From the NCBI GenBank assembly GCA_937892695.1, contig CALBJK010000133.1:1-16033 (forward strand): a DNA stretch of 16,033 nucleotides, read 5' to 3'. This document shows positions 7,194-15,318 of the stretch, piece by piece. Each line of letters starts with the position of its first letter. The first letter of the stretch is position 1. The DNA is from an uncultured Prevotella sp. (GTDB lineage: Bacteria > Bacteroidota > Bacteroidia > Bacteroidales > Bacteroidaceae). The translations under genes and the position numbers were made by a program. The notes beneath the pieces are model-generated. The model worked only from the letters and a program-made list of their open reading frames with translations, was not told the origin of the DNA and did no database searches.

Positions 7194-7242
7194 TCCCAAA
7201 AACTACACGAACAAGTTGTAAAACAATAAAAAGAAAACCACC

Positions 7243-9525
7243 ATGAAGAAAAATGTCACAATCCTGTTTGCGGCAATGATGCCGCTCTTCGCATTCTCAC
7301 AGAACGATGGGGACCATCGAATATTCGGTACAGTGAAAAACAACAAGGGAGAAGCAATACGGTCGGCTTCGGTCGTAATAAGCGACGACTCGGCGAGTTA
7401 TCAGGCCGTGACCGACCGAAAAGGCGAATATTCCATATATTTCGCCGGGAAAGACACGTTTGATGTTGTGTTCAGCAGCGTCGGGTACGCACAGAAGAGA
7501 GTGAAGCTGATGCCCGAAAAGTCGTTGCACATGGACGTGACGCTGGACAAAGCCGTAAAACAGATAAGCGAAGTTGTGGTAGAGAGCAGACGCTCGATAG
7601 GGATGACCGCTTACATACCCAACCGATATCAGACCAACAGCGCGAACTCGGGGATAGGACTACTGTCTAACCTTATGATTCCGGGATTAGACGTGAACAG
7701 AATCACCGGTACAGTGGAAGCACGCGACCAAAGGAAAATATCATACTACATAGACGGACGGGAGTCGTCGCAACAAGAGGTTGAAGCCCTGAGACCGAAA
7801 GACATTGTGCGCGTAGAGTATCACGACCAACCTACGGGACTGTTCGCCGGCAAAGAGCTTGTGCTAAACTATGTGCTGCGCAGATACGACTATGGTGGCT
7901 ACGTAGACCTGCGTACCCACACGACCGCCCTTTACACTTCTGGCGATTATAGCGGACGTGTCACGCTGGACCGAAAGAAGACGCGCTACAGCGCAGTCGT
8001 GGGGACTACATTTGCAAACGACAATGACAGCTATTCGGAAACTAACAGCCTGCTGCGCTTCGACAATCCCATAGAACGTACTCAAAGTTCGGGCAACGGG
8101 AAAAACCGTACACGTTCGTACTACGGCATGTTGCAAACTGTACTCCAAACACAGAAAATGTCGTTTGTTGCAAACGGAGGGCTGCTGTGGAACGACTCGC
8201 CTATAAACGAATATAAGGCAGGTGTGAGCTATAACCCCGCCGTTTCGCCCACGTCAGAAATTAATGTATCTTCATCAAGCAAGAACCTGAAACCTTTCTT
8301 AACGACAAACACACAAATATCGTTGGGCAATCACCAGTATCTTATAGGAGCTGCCTCGTACAACTACACTCGGAACAAATATGACAGAAGCTATATCGAA
8401 GACAAAACAGACATTTTGTCTATGGCAAAAGAAGATGCACATAACGCGTACGTCGACCTCAACTATTACAAAGCATGGAACAATGGTAACACGCTGATGG
8501 TCGGTGCCAATCAATTTCTCACAACTAATGACATAAACTACAGTGGGACAATAGCATCAGACCAGTCACTGTTATCATCGAGCACAATTTTAGGCATGAA
8601 TTACAGCGTTAGGGGTATAAAGAAACTTTCATTGACCGCTGGAATATCAGCCGACTTTAATTACTATTCGGTAAACGACAAAAAGAGCCACTTCGGAGTA
8701 TATCTGCGGCCTTACATACAAGGAACGTACATGCCCAACCTGAAGAACTCGCTCTCGTTCAGAGCTAGACTGATGAACTCGATGGCATCGACGAGCTTCC
8801 TTAACGCTACAGAGCAGATTGTGGACAAATACGAAATAGTGAGAGGCAACCCCGATCTGGACGTGATGAAATATTTATCCGGCTACGTCGGTTATAACCT
8901 CGACTTGGGAGTGTGGAGCCTTAATGCGTTCGTCAACTATTTTTCAACGCTGGACATGGCAAAGGCATACTACTATTCGGAAAACGGGATGATGGTGAAC
9001 ACCAAAATCACTGACGGCAACTTCTACAGTCTGCAATATGACCTGTCAAACACCCTTACGCTGCTAAACAAACAACTGCTAATAACGGCTGGCGCGTTCT
9101 TGAAGCAGTCGTTTGTCAGAGGCGACCTCTACCATCTTAAACAGCATTGGTACGGATGGATGGCAAAAGTGAACGGCTATGTAGGCAATTTCTCGTTTTC
9201 GGCCTATTTCAATTCAAAGATAAAATGGATTCTAAGCAGCCCTTACCTTTACACGATACGTCCTGACTACGGTCTGTCGGCATCGTACGGAAGCAAAGGT
9301 TTCTTCGTAGAGATAGGTGCAAGAAAACTGTTTGACAAAGAATCGTACACTGTCACCTCGCTCGACACGCCTTATTATCGCTACAGCACCAAGTCTTTCT
9401 CAGAAGCCGACGGACGACAGGTGTACATAAAACTGTCATACAACTTCGACTTCGGACGCAAGACCCAAAGAGGAAACATTAATGTCGACACATCGGTAAG
9501 CTCGGGAATACTGAAGGCAAACTGA
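7243..9525 (+). CDS. Outer-membrane beta-barrel with carboxypeptidase-regulatory-like domain, copy 2 (760 aa)
   Basis: It has the same layout as the preceding gene. The signal peptide is MKKNVTILFAAMMPLFAFSQ. A carboxypeptidase-regulatory-like domain (about 25-105; IFGTVKNNKGEAIRSASV, VVFSSVGYAQKRV) precedes a plug-like region (about 120-205; SYYIDGRESSQQEVEALRPKD). A barrel follows, ending in KLSYNFDFGRKTQ. Shared blocks with copy 1 include YIPNR.Q.NS.NSG.GLL and IMIP/LMIP..DVNR. Overall the two proteins have diverged moderately, so the duplication is not recent, yet the C-terminal DNA is almost identical. The pair may form two specificities or a hetero-complex. The same caveats on function apply: there is no direct evidence for transport or its direction. 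Confidence 0.75.
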   Translation: MKKNVTILFAAMMPLFAFSQNDGDHRIFGTVKNNKGEAIRSASVVISDDSASYQAVTDRKGEYSIYFAGKDTFDVVFSSVGYAQKRVKLMPEKSLHMDVTLDKAVKQISEVVVESRRSIGMTAYIPNRYQTNSANSGIGLLSNLMIPGLDVNRITGTVEARDQRKISYYIDGRESSQQEVEALRPKDIVRVEYHDQPTGLFAGKELVLNYVLRRYDYGGYVDLRTHTTALYTSGDYSGRVTLDRKKTRYSAVVGTTFANDNDSYSETNSLLRFDNPIERTQSSGNGKNRTRSYYGMLQTVLQTQKMSFVANGGLLWNDSPINEYKAGVSYNPAVSPTSEINVSSSSKNLKPFLTTNTQISLGNHQYLIGAASYNYTRNKYDRSYIEDKTDILSMAKEDAHNAYVDLNYYKAWNNGNTLMVGANQFLTTNDINYSGTIASDQSLLSSSTILGMNYSVRGIKKLSLTAGISADFNYYSVNDKKSHFGVYLRPYIQGTYMPNLKNSLSFRARLMNSMASTSFLNATEQIVDKYEIVRGNPDLDVMKYLSGYVGYNLDLGVWSLNAFVNYFSTLDMAKAYYYSENGMMVNTKITDGNFYSLQYDLSNTLTLLNKQLLITAGAFLKQSFVRGDLYHLKQHWYGWMAKVNGYVGNFSFSAYFNSKIKWILSSPYLYTIRPDYGLSASYGSKGFFVEIGARKLFDKESYTVTSLDTPYYRYSTKSFSEADGRQVYIKLSYNFDFGRKTQRGNINVDTSVSSGILKAN

Positions 9526-9553
9526 GGAACTTGTGATTAATTTCAAGGATTCC
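9526..9553. terminator. Possible shared terminator between convergent genes
   Basis: CTTG 9530-9533 can pair with CAAG 9544-9547, and GGAA 9526-9529 with TTCC 9550-9553, leaving a two-base bulge. It fills the 29-base gap between the barrel gene and the convergent methyltransferase. The hairpin is weak and has no long T-tract. Confidence 0.3.
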
Positions 9554-9554
9554 C

Positions 9555-10251
9555 TTACTTGATGTAAAAATTCTTTGTCTGGCTGTCGTACCACTCAGAA
9601 CGAGAACCGTCATGGTTCTGCAACGTCACCTCGCAGCTGTCCAACGGTGAAGACCGGAAGGCGAAAGCTACGAGATAGCGGCGGACAGGTTTGAGCGGGG
9701 TGGTACGCACGGCGTAGCGTCGAACCATCGAAAGACCGACAAGGCAACCCTGCAACGAAACGGCTTAGACACTCGGCAGGGATGACCGCACTGAATTCGC
9801 CGTCGTCGGATATCAGCGAAACCACTCCACGGAAAAGGTCACGATAAGAAAGCGTGTCGGCATGACGAGCCACAGAACGACGGCTGTCTGGATTACGAAG
9901 ACTGTCGACAAAGAAAGGTGGATTGGACACGACAGAGTCGAACTTCTCCGTGCAGGAAAAGTCTTGCAACGGCGAAGCCTCAACATCGATGCGCGAGGCA
10001 AAGGAACTGTTCTGGATGTTCTCTTCGGCCTGGGCGCAAGCCTCAACGTCAATGTCGATAGCCGTAACACGAGCTTCGGCAAAACGCTGAGCCATCATCA
10101 AGGCGATGAGTCCGGTGCCGGTACCTATATCCAGAATACTGCGACCTCCCCTCGCCCACGCTCCAAGCAACACCCCATCGGTGCCTACCTTCATGCCGCA
10201 ACGGCCCTGACATACATCAAACATACGAAAGCTGAACTTATCCTTTCCCAT
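9555..10251 (-). pseudogene. trmN6: tRNA1(Val) A37 N6-methyltransferase TrmN6, broken by a +1 frameshift
   Basis: Reading from 10251, the first frame gives a class I methyltransferase: the SAM-binding loop ILDIGTGTGLIAL (39-51), the acidic residue in AIDID (65-69), and the catalytic NPPF (110-113) typical of N6-adenine methyltransferases acting on tRNA. The N-terminus KFSFRMFDVCQGRCGMKVGTDGVLLG is characteristic of TrmN6. After residue about 167 this frame loses family similarity and stops at 9610. A neighbouring frame continues the true C-terminus (GCLVGLSMVRRYAVRTTP through KNFYIK) to a stop at 9555. Removing one G from the GGG run (CCC at 9748-9750 on the + strand) restores a 231-residue protein of normal length. 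Either a recent mutation or a sequencing error explains this. The gene starts 4 bases after the upstream glycosidase-like gene ends. Confidence 0.8.
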
Positions 10252-10255
10252 ATCT

Positions 10256-11911
10256 TCAACGGCGTTTGATGACGAATGTTCCGAGACGATGGTTTACGCC
10301 ATTACGTCCCAGCGACCGCAGAACATAAACGCCCTCATCAATAACCGATACATCGGCATATCTGGAAAAGTATGGCCGCGTAGCGACAATACGCCCTGCG
10401 ATGTCCTCGATTGTCAGGTACGAAGCGTCAAGAATGCCACTCTTTGAAGGCAACGAAAGGCTGTGGCCATCACATTCAAGCAAATCGGCATAAAGTCCCT
10501 GTTCACTATTAATCACACCTGCATAATGTTCCTGCAAGGCTTCGCTCTCGTTACCATAACGGTCGACAGCCGTCACTGCATAGTGGCGCGAAGGATCAGA
10601 CGGGACTATAATCGACCGACTACGCCGATTGACCATCATCAAATTGCGGGCATCATTAACATCGACAGGACACGAGCGCGAGGAATAGACATTGAAAAGC
10701 ACAGCAACAGAATCCTTTACCTGATGACTCCACGACAGCGTCGTGACATTGGTTACGGTGTCGGCCTTGACGGCAAGACCATAAGGGGCTGAAGGCTGAC
10801 AGCCGCTCTCCCACGTCATGGGAGGGACGAGAGCCGGATAAGGACAAAAGACATCCGATGCATAGTCGTAGATACCTTTCACATTGTCGGTGAAGAACTT
10901 GCTCCGGAAGTAGGCATGCCCCATGCCAAGACCTCGCAATACTTCGAGTTCGCGCGTAATGTCACAGAGAGGCCAGTCACGCTCACGCGGCGACATAAAG
11001 TATATGCCCAGCCCGGGAGCAACAATCCGTCCACAGCTATTCTCTGCCCAGTCGACGGCAAAGGGGAAGAAGTTGTCGCCACGGAAATACATCATTGGGA
11101 ACAGCTCGTCCATAAGTCCTTCGCGCAGCCATCCCTGAGCGTCCTGACACACACGGGCGTAGGCATTCCATCCGTTGCTGTCGTAACGGCTGAGGTCAGA
11201 AAACTTGCCTATCGGCGAACAGCTCATCTTCACCCAGGGCTTCAGAGCTTTCACGCGAGAGCTGACCGCCCGTACAATATCCGTTATGTGGCGGCGGCCT
11301 TCTTCGCGCGAAACCTTCATGCGCCATGTTTCGGGATAACGGATGTAGTCGAGGTGTATACCGTCGATATCGTAGCCCCGTGTAATCTCGGCGCAGATAT
11401 CGGCCAGATATTCTGCCGTGCGACTGCTCTCCGGATTCATAAAGCCCTCGTCTCCAATACGCCGTACCAGTCCAGGATAACGTTTGCGCAAACGGCGGCA
11501 ACCGAGAGCATTCCATCGTCCTACGGGAATAGTAACCACCCAGGCGTGAAGCTCCATTCCCCGACGATGACATTCGTCTACGGCAAACCGCAAAGCATCA
11601 TACCCCGGCGACAGTCCAGGAACTCCCGACAGGCAACCGTCCCACGGCTCGTAAGCCGAAGGATAAATCATTGTGCCTCGCACACGGGTCTGGAGCAGTA
11701 CTGTATTGATGTTGGCGCGTTGCAGCCGGTCGAGAATAGCGCACAATTCTGCCTTCTGACGTTCTACCGAACTTGCTGAGCGGGCATAACTGTGAGGCCA
11801 GTCTATACCGCCTATGGTCGTAAGCCACACCGCCCTTACTTCACGTTTAGGTTGAGAAAAGCAAAATACAGCAAATGCACTTATAATAAATAAAAGAGAA
11901 AATCGTTTCAT
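10256..11911 (-). CDS. Secreted GHL10 (YngK-like) glycosyl hydrolase-like protein (551 aa)
   Basis: The signal peptide MKRFSLLFIISAFAVFCFS is followed directly by REVRAVWLTTIGGIDWP (about 23-39), the hallmark start of the GHL10/DUF187 family. The TIM-barrel continues with YDIDGIHLDYIRYPE (180-194), whose acidic residues match the family's predicted active site, and ELFPMMYFRGDNFFPF. Residues about 380-465 look like a fibronectin-III-type fold (LSWSHQVKDSVAVLFNVY, YAVTAVDRYGNES). The last about 75 residues (DLLECDGHSLSLPSKSG...) resemble a short beta-rich sorting or accessory domain. The substrate is unknown; glycan or peptidoglycan-linked sugars are plausible. It forms a two-gene unit with trmN6. 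Placement in the family is confident, enzymatic activity less so. Confidence 0.8.
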   Translation of the reverse strand: MKRFSLLFIISAFAVFCFSQPKREVRAVWLTTIGGIDWPHSYARSASSVERQKAELCAILDRLQRANINTVLLQTRVRGTMIYPSAYEPWDGCLSGVPGLSPGYDALRFAVDECHRRGMELHAWVVTIPVGRWNALGCRRLRKRYPGLVRRIGDEGFMNPESSRTAEYLADICAEITRGYDIDGIHLDYIRYPETWRMKVSREEGRRHITDIVRAVSSRVKALKPWVKMSCSPIGKFSDLSRYDSNGWNAYARVCQDAQGWLREGLMDELFPMMYFRGDNFFPFAVDWAENSCGRIVAPGLGIYFMSPRERDWPLCDITRELEVLRGLGMGHAYFRSKFFTDNVKGIYDYASDVFCPYPALVPPMTWESGCQPSAPYGLAVKADTVTNVTTLSWSHQVKDSVAVLFNVYSSRSCPVDVNDARNLMMVNRRSRSIIVPSDPSRHYAVTAVDRYGNESEALQEHYAGVINSEQGLYADLLECDGHSLSLPSKSGILDASYLTIEDIAGRIVATRPYFSRYADVSVIDEGVYVLRSLGRNGVNHRLGTFVIKRR

Positions 11912-11942
11912 TACCTTAATATTCTTGTAGAAGAATGCTACA

Positions 11943-11971
11943 CACTAACTTCCAATCCTGCAAAGTTAGTG
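11943..11971 (-). promoter_or_regulatory. Promoter of the GHL10-like gene with an overlapping inverted repeat
   Basis: CAAAGTTA at 11961-11968 is the reverse complement of TAACTTTG, matching TAnnTTTG on the minus strand. A TTTC-like -33 element lies 19 bases further upstream (11988-11991); a perfect TTTG is 23 bases away (11992-11995). CACTAACTT (11943-11951) and AAGTTAGTG (11963-11971) form a 9-bp perfect inverted repeat that covers the -7 box. That arrangement suits a repressor site, though chance cannot be excluded. Confidence 0.5.
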
Positions 11972-12063
11972 CAAATGTGTGGAATACGAAACAAACGCAT
12001 TTATAAATTATCCCGAAAACAATCAGTCATTCCTCCCAGAATGAGATTTTCACCCTAACATGA

Positions 12064-12276
12064 ATTATTCATAGCGCAAAGAAAAAGAGAGGGATTTCTC
12101 AAGCGCCCGGCATCGCACCAGTAGAATGGCGCAATAAAGACCACATAGTGCATGGTCTGGAGGGAATGCTTACGCAACGTGTGTTCCATATAGCGGACGG
12201 GTACGAGGACGGTTTTAACGTTCGTCCACCTCCATTTTGCGATTTCGTTTTATCAAATAAAAGTCACAAAAAATAA
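12064..12276 (+). pseudogene. Decayed IS1380-family transposase fragment
   Basis: A frame without a start codon runs 70 codons to a TAA at 12274-12276. Its middle reads IVHGLEGMLTQRVFHIADG followed by YEDG, which matches the N-terminal block of IS1380 transposases (pattern H-S-L-E-x-x-L-x-x-R-x-x-x-I-A-x-GYED-x-ND). The preceding W-R-N-K-D aligns with the D-x-R-D part of the family. After GYEDG the similarity breaks off, so the remainder is truncated or frameshifted. None of the DDE catalytic residues is present. No terminal inverted repeats were found. The element is dead; it marks a past insertion between the GHL10 gene and the recR operon. Confidence 0.6.
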
Positions 12277-12478
12277 TGCCTTAATATGGTTACAGAATGA
12301 AACCTCCCTGGACGCATCAATCGGGAATATTAGTATTGGGAAGAATGGAATCCAGAATCTTTTTATGACCGTATCACGTTCAGATGACTTATTTGGGTTT
12401 AAGAATTATTTGAGTATTACGTTCAAAAAACGATTCGGGGCAAATATTTTACGTCATTTAATTATTATTCAAAATTAA
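12194..12478 (+). other. Open stretch lacking a start codon, possible gene remnant
   Basis: A different frame is open for about 94 codons, ending with a TAA at 12476-12478. There is no early ATG. Its second half (NISIGKNGIQNLF, FKNYLSITFKKRFG) has the alternating pattern and aromatic-Gly ending of an outer-membrane barrel strand. It could be the tail of a lost gene or a chance opening in AT-rich DNA. Confidence 0.25.
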
Positions 12479-12483
12479 ATGTG

Positions 12484-12491
12484 TACTTTTG
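12484..12491 (+). promoter_or_regulatory. -7 box of the promoter for the barrel-recR operon
   Basis: TACTTTTG matches TAnnTTTG exactly. The -33 region is AT-rich, with TTTA at 12457-12460, 23 bases away, and no perfect TTTG at the ideal distance. Transcription would start near 12498, giving a leader of about 74 bases before the ATG at 12572. Confidence 0.55.
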
Positions 12492-12571
12492 TCTATTCAA
12501 TGTAATTTCAGTAAATGCTGGGATTGCCCGATACGGATTATCGTGATTTAAGATAACGACAATTAAAAAAT

Positions 12572-13066
12572 ATGAGAAAGAAAATCTTTGCAACCCTTTT
12601 TGCAATACTGACAGCTATGACAGCCAACGCACAGTTTCAGGCTGGAAAGGTGTATGTAGGAGGTTCCTTGTCAGGAATGAGCCTCAACTATTCTGGCAAC
12701 GACAAACTGAAACTGGGAGTCAACGCCATGGGCGGCTACTTTGTCGACGACGATGTTCTAATCTACGGTCAGATAGGCTACGACCATTCTGGCAACAAGT
12801 ACACCCACGACAAGTTTATGGCCGGTGTAGGTGGACGATACTATATCGAGGAGAACGGCCTATACCTCGCCGCCAACTGCAAGCTCATGCTTACCAAAGG
12901 CCACAACGACGTGATGCCGGGAGTGGAAGTGGGTTATGCCTACTTCATCAACCGTTCGGTCACTATAGAACCGGCCATCTACTACGACCAGTCTATAAAG
13001 AGCCACAAGGACTTTTCGACAATCGGCTTAAAGATAGGAGTAGGAATTTACTTGTTTGACGACTGA
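12572..13066 (+). CDS. Small outer-membrane beta-barrel protein (164 aa)
   Basis: A signal peptide (MRKKIFATLFAILTAMTANA, cleaved before QFQAG) precedes about 144 residues of alternating hydrophobic strands rich in Gly and Tyr (VYVGGSLSGMSLNYSG, GVGGRYYIEENGLYLAANC, LKIGVGIYLFDD). The length and strand pattern fit an eight-strand barrel of the OmpA/OmpW/OprF-like porin group found in Bacteroidetes. No specific ligand can be read. Its TGA overlaps the ATG of recR by one base (TGATG), so recR translation is probably coupled to it. It is the first gene of the operon and has its own promoter. Confidence 0.75.
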   Translation: MRKKIFATLFAILTAMTANAQFQAGKVYVGGSLSGMSLNYSGNDKLKLGVNAMGGYFVDDDVLIYGQIGYDHSGNKYTHDKFMAGVGGRYYIEENGLYLAANCKLMLTKGHNDVMPGVEVGYAYFINRSVTIEPAIYYDQSIKSHKDFSTIGLKIGVGIYLFDD

Positions 13067-13698
13067 TGCAAACCAACACGGACAACGCCTACCCTTCTGT
13101 TTTGCTCGACACTGCCGTAAGCGAGCTGTCAAAGCTGCCCGGCATAGGGCGCAAGACGGCACTACGGCTGGCTCTTAACCTTCTGCGCAAAAGCGAATCC
13201 GAAGTAGACAGCTTCACTGAAGCCATAAAGAAGATGCGCCACGATGTGAAATACTGCAAGGTGTGCCACAACATCAGCGACACAGACATCTGCCCTATAT
13301 GCTCCGACAGCCGACGCGACGCTTCCACAATATGCGTAGTAGAGAACATACGCGACGTAATGGCGGTGGAAGCCACCCAGCAGTACAACGGACTGTACCA
13401 TGTTTTGGGCGGAATAATATCGCCGATGGACGGCATCGGGCCGGGCGACATCGAGGTCGACTCGCTTGTCAGCCGGGTGGCAGAAGGAGGAGTGAAAGAG
13501 GTGATAATGGCCCTCAGCTCCACGATGGAAGGCGACACTACCAATTTCTACATATCGCGCAAACTCGCACCTTACAACGTGAGACTGAGCGTTATAGCAC
13601 GCGGCATATCCGTAGGCGACGAGCTGGAATACACCGACGAGGTTACACTCGGACGGGCTATACAGAACCGCACCGAAATAAGAAAAGACAATGATTGA
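13066..13698 (+). CDS. recR: Recombination mediator protein RecR (210 aa)
   Basis: RecR works with RecO and RecF in the cytoplasm to load RecA onto single-stranded gaps. The sequence shows the helix-hairpin-helix LSKLPGIGRKTALRLA (21-36) and the four-cysteine zinc finger (Cys64, 67, 76, 79). The Toprim domain starts at ICVVENIRDVMAVE (89-102) and continues through YHVLGGIISPMDGIGP (111-126). The C-terminus (SVIARGISVGDELEYTDEVTL) is the conserved Walker-B-like end. Length is about usual (about 200). The start overlaps the preceding stop by one base, and the 3' end overlaps the next gene by 8 bases. Assignment is secure. Confidence 0.97.
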   Translation: MQTNTDNAYPSVLLDTAVSELSKLPGIGRKTALRLALNLLRKSESEVDSFTEAIKKMRHDVKYCKVCHNISDTDICPICSDSRRDASTICVVENIRDVMAVEATQQYNGLYHVLGGIISPMDGIGPGDIEVDSLVSRVAEGGVKEVIMALSSTMEGDTTNFYISRKLAPYNVRLSVIARGISVGDELEYTDEVTLGRAIQNRTEIRKDND

Positions 13699-14134
13699 AA
13701 CACAAAAGAAACTGCTGGCTGTTTTCTGCTCACAAATAGTGTGTGCAGTAATTGTATCCATTCTGTTTGAGACCTCGTTGCTTCCCGACGGCCTGGCTGC
13801 CGGTATTGGCGGAAACATTGAGTTCGGGGTGACATCGGCAATGCAGATAGTGACGCTGTGTGCCATACCTGTCTCGCTGAGACTGTTCAAGTTCGGAATA
13901 ATAAAACGACAGCTCACAACAGAACATGAATTGGGCAAATGGAGCATGGCCAGGATTCTCATCCTGAGCGACCTGATGATTGCAAACACCTTGCTCTATT
14001 ACTTGTTTCTGAACGCCTCGTTCGGATATATGGCGATAATCCTGCTTCTGTGCATGTTCTTCGTCGTACCCACAAAAGAACGATGGATGACCGACAATGA
14101 GAAATACGTAACTGCAGATACTAAAGAAAATTGA
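13691..14134 (+). CDS. Four-helix integral membrane protein of unknown function (147 aa)
   Basis: Four hydrophobic segments are visible at about 8-26, 45-66, 89-108 and 111-127, with a charged loop (FKFGIIKRQLTTEHELGKW) between helices 2 and 3 and a polar tail. I do not recognise a named family; proteins of this kind occur beside recR in Bacteroidales. The gene overlaps recR by 8 bases and its TGA overlaps the TTG start of the glycosyltransferase, so it is translated as part of the operon. Nothing in it suggests an enzyme active site. Confidence 0.7.
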   Translation: MIETQKKLLAVFCSQIVCAVIVSILFETSLLPDGLAAGIGGNIEFGVTSAMQIVTLCAIPVSLRLFKFGIIKRQLTTEHELGKWSMARILILSDLMIANTLLYYLFLNASFGYMAIILLLCMFFVVPTKERWMTDNEKYVTADTKEN

Positions 14135-15318
14135 AGCTCGCCGTCATAATTGTAAGCTACAACGTGAAGTATTATCTGGAGCAATGCCTCGTCTCGCTTC
14201 TCAAAGCGACCAAGGGCATTGAAACAGCAGTGTATGTAGTTGATAACCACTCGCGCGACGGTTCCGCCGAATATGTCAAGCGACACTTTCCCGAGGTAAA
14301 CGTCATCGGATGTATCCATAATCTGGGTTTTGCCAGAGCTAACAATATAGCAATAAGGCAGAGCGACAGCCAATACGTGCTGCTGTTGAACCCGGACACC
14401 ATCGTCTGCGAAAACACGATAAAGAACGTACTCGACTTCATGGATGCGCATCCCGATGCCGGCGGTGCTGGAGTGAGGATGCTCAAAGCCGACGGCACTG
14501 ACGCTATGGAGTCGAGACGAGGCCTGCCCACGCCGATGACAGCCTTCTACAAGATGTGCGGACTGTGCAACCGTTATCCCCGAAGCCACCGTTTCGGACA
14601 CTACTACATGAGCTATCTGCCATGGGACAAACCTGAACGTATCGAGGTGATAAGCGGTGCTTTCTGTATGTTGCGACGAGAAGCGTTGGACAAGATCGGG
14701 CTGCTCGACGAAGATTTTTTCATGTACGGCGAAGATATCGACCTGTCGTTCCGGTTGCTCAAAGGAGGCTACACCAACTGGTACATCCCCGAACCGATAC
14801 TCCACTACAAAGGAGAAAGTACCCACAAGTCGTCATTCCGCTATGTCCACGTGTTCTATGAGGCCATGCTCATCTTTTTCAAGAAACATTACGGACATCT
14901 CACATTGCTGATAAGTCTGCCTATAAAAACGGCCATTTATGCAAAAGCCACGGCTGCACTGATAAAGATTCAAATGGATGGACTGAGGAAAAGCCTGGGG
15001 TTCTTTGCCGAACCTGAAAGCGAACCGTCTTATCTGTTCATAGGTTCGGGAAACGCCATAAAGCTCTTTGAAGACATAGCCAGACGGCGCGGACTCAATG
15101 CTACCATTATCAACGGAAATGCACAGACACGGCCTGAGGGACATACCACATTGGATTTGAGCAGAGAGAAGAACGTGTGCGTAGTGTACGACACCGAGTC
15201 GTACAGCCACGCACAAATTCTCGACTTGTTTGCCACACACCCTGCCGAGGGTGTCACAATAGGGACATTCTATCCACAGACAAAGACGATAATCACCCTT
15301 TTCAGCATCATACAATGA
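14131..15318 (+). CDS. Family 2 glycosyltransferase with C-terminal extension (395 aa)
   Basis: The N-terminus KLAVIIVSYNVKYYLEQCL and VVDNHSRDGS (36-45) are the nucleotide-sugar binding part of a GT-A fold. LLLNPDT (about 84-90) supplies the metal-binding acidic position. FFMYGEDIDLSFRL is the acceptor/catalytic block with the ED pair, typical of rhamnosyl- or similar transferases acting on cell-surface polysaccharide. Residues about 285-395 (SYLFIGSGNAIKLFEDIARRRG...) form an extra domain, Rossmann-like in appearance. Translation starts at TTG 14131; an in-frame TAA at 14122-14124 excludes any earlier start, and family similarity begins at the second residue. The TTG lies in TTGA over the previous stop, and the 3' end overlaps the next gene as ATGA. 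The sugar and acceptor are unknown. Confidence 0.88.
   Translation: MKLAVIIVSYNVKYYLEQCLVSLLKATKGIETAVYVVDNHSRDGSAEYVKRHFPEVNVIGCIHNLGFARANNIAIRQSDSQYVLLLNPDTIVCENTIKNVLDFMDAHPDAGGAGVRMLKADGTDAMESRRGLPTPMTAFYKMCGLCNRYPRSHRFGHYYMSYLPWDKPERIEVISGAFCMLRREALDKIGLLDEDFFMYGEDIDLSFRLLKGGYTNWYIPEPILHYKGESTHKSSFRYVHVFYEAMLIFFKKHYGHLTLLISLPIKTAIYAKATAALIKIQMDGLRKSLGFFAEPESEPSYLFIGSGNAIKLFEDIARRRGLNATIINGNAQTRPEGHTTLDLSREKNVCVVYDTESYSHAQILDLFATHPAEGVTIGTFYPQTKTIITLFSIIQ

Larger units (their letters stand above)
11912..12571. other. 660-base intergenic region between divergent genes
   Basis: No intact gene is visible. From left to right the stretch holds a small hairpin (ATTCTT/AAGAAT, 11921-11936) in the leader of the minus-strand gene and then that gene's promoter. 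A decayed transposase frame (12064-12276) and an open stretch without a start codon (12194-12478) follow, and last comes the plus-strand promoter near 12484. Confidence 0.7.

Noticed and set aside
7048..7221. Open frame of 57 codons from a GTG between the two barrel genes, with two Cys near the end
   Set aside because: No ATG, no signal or GG leader, and no recognisable motif; it extends upstream without a start. Likely chance in the intercistronic gap.
7146..7245. 33-residue ATG frame overlapping the start of barrel copy 2
   Set aside because: Composition and lack of leader motif do not suggest a peptide gene; the overlap is with the true ATG at 7243.
10916..11779. Long + strand frame of 287 codons
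   Set aside because: Lies wholly antisense to the GHL10-like gene, whose domains and motifs are clear; it is a high-GC shadow frame.
13162..13989. Minus-strand frame of 275 codons across recR and the membrane protein gene
   Set aside because: Antisense to secure recR motifs and has no recognisable domain.
13999..14826. Minus-strand frame of 275 codons
   Set aside because: Antisense to the glycosyltransferase, which has clear GT-A motifs.
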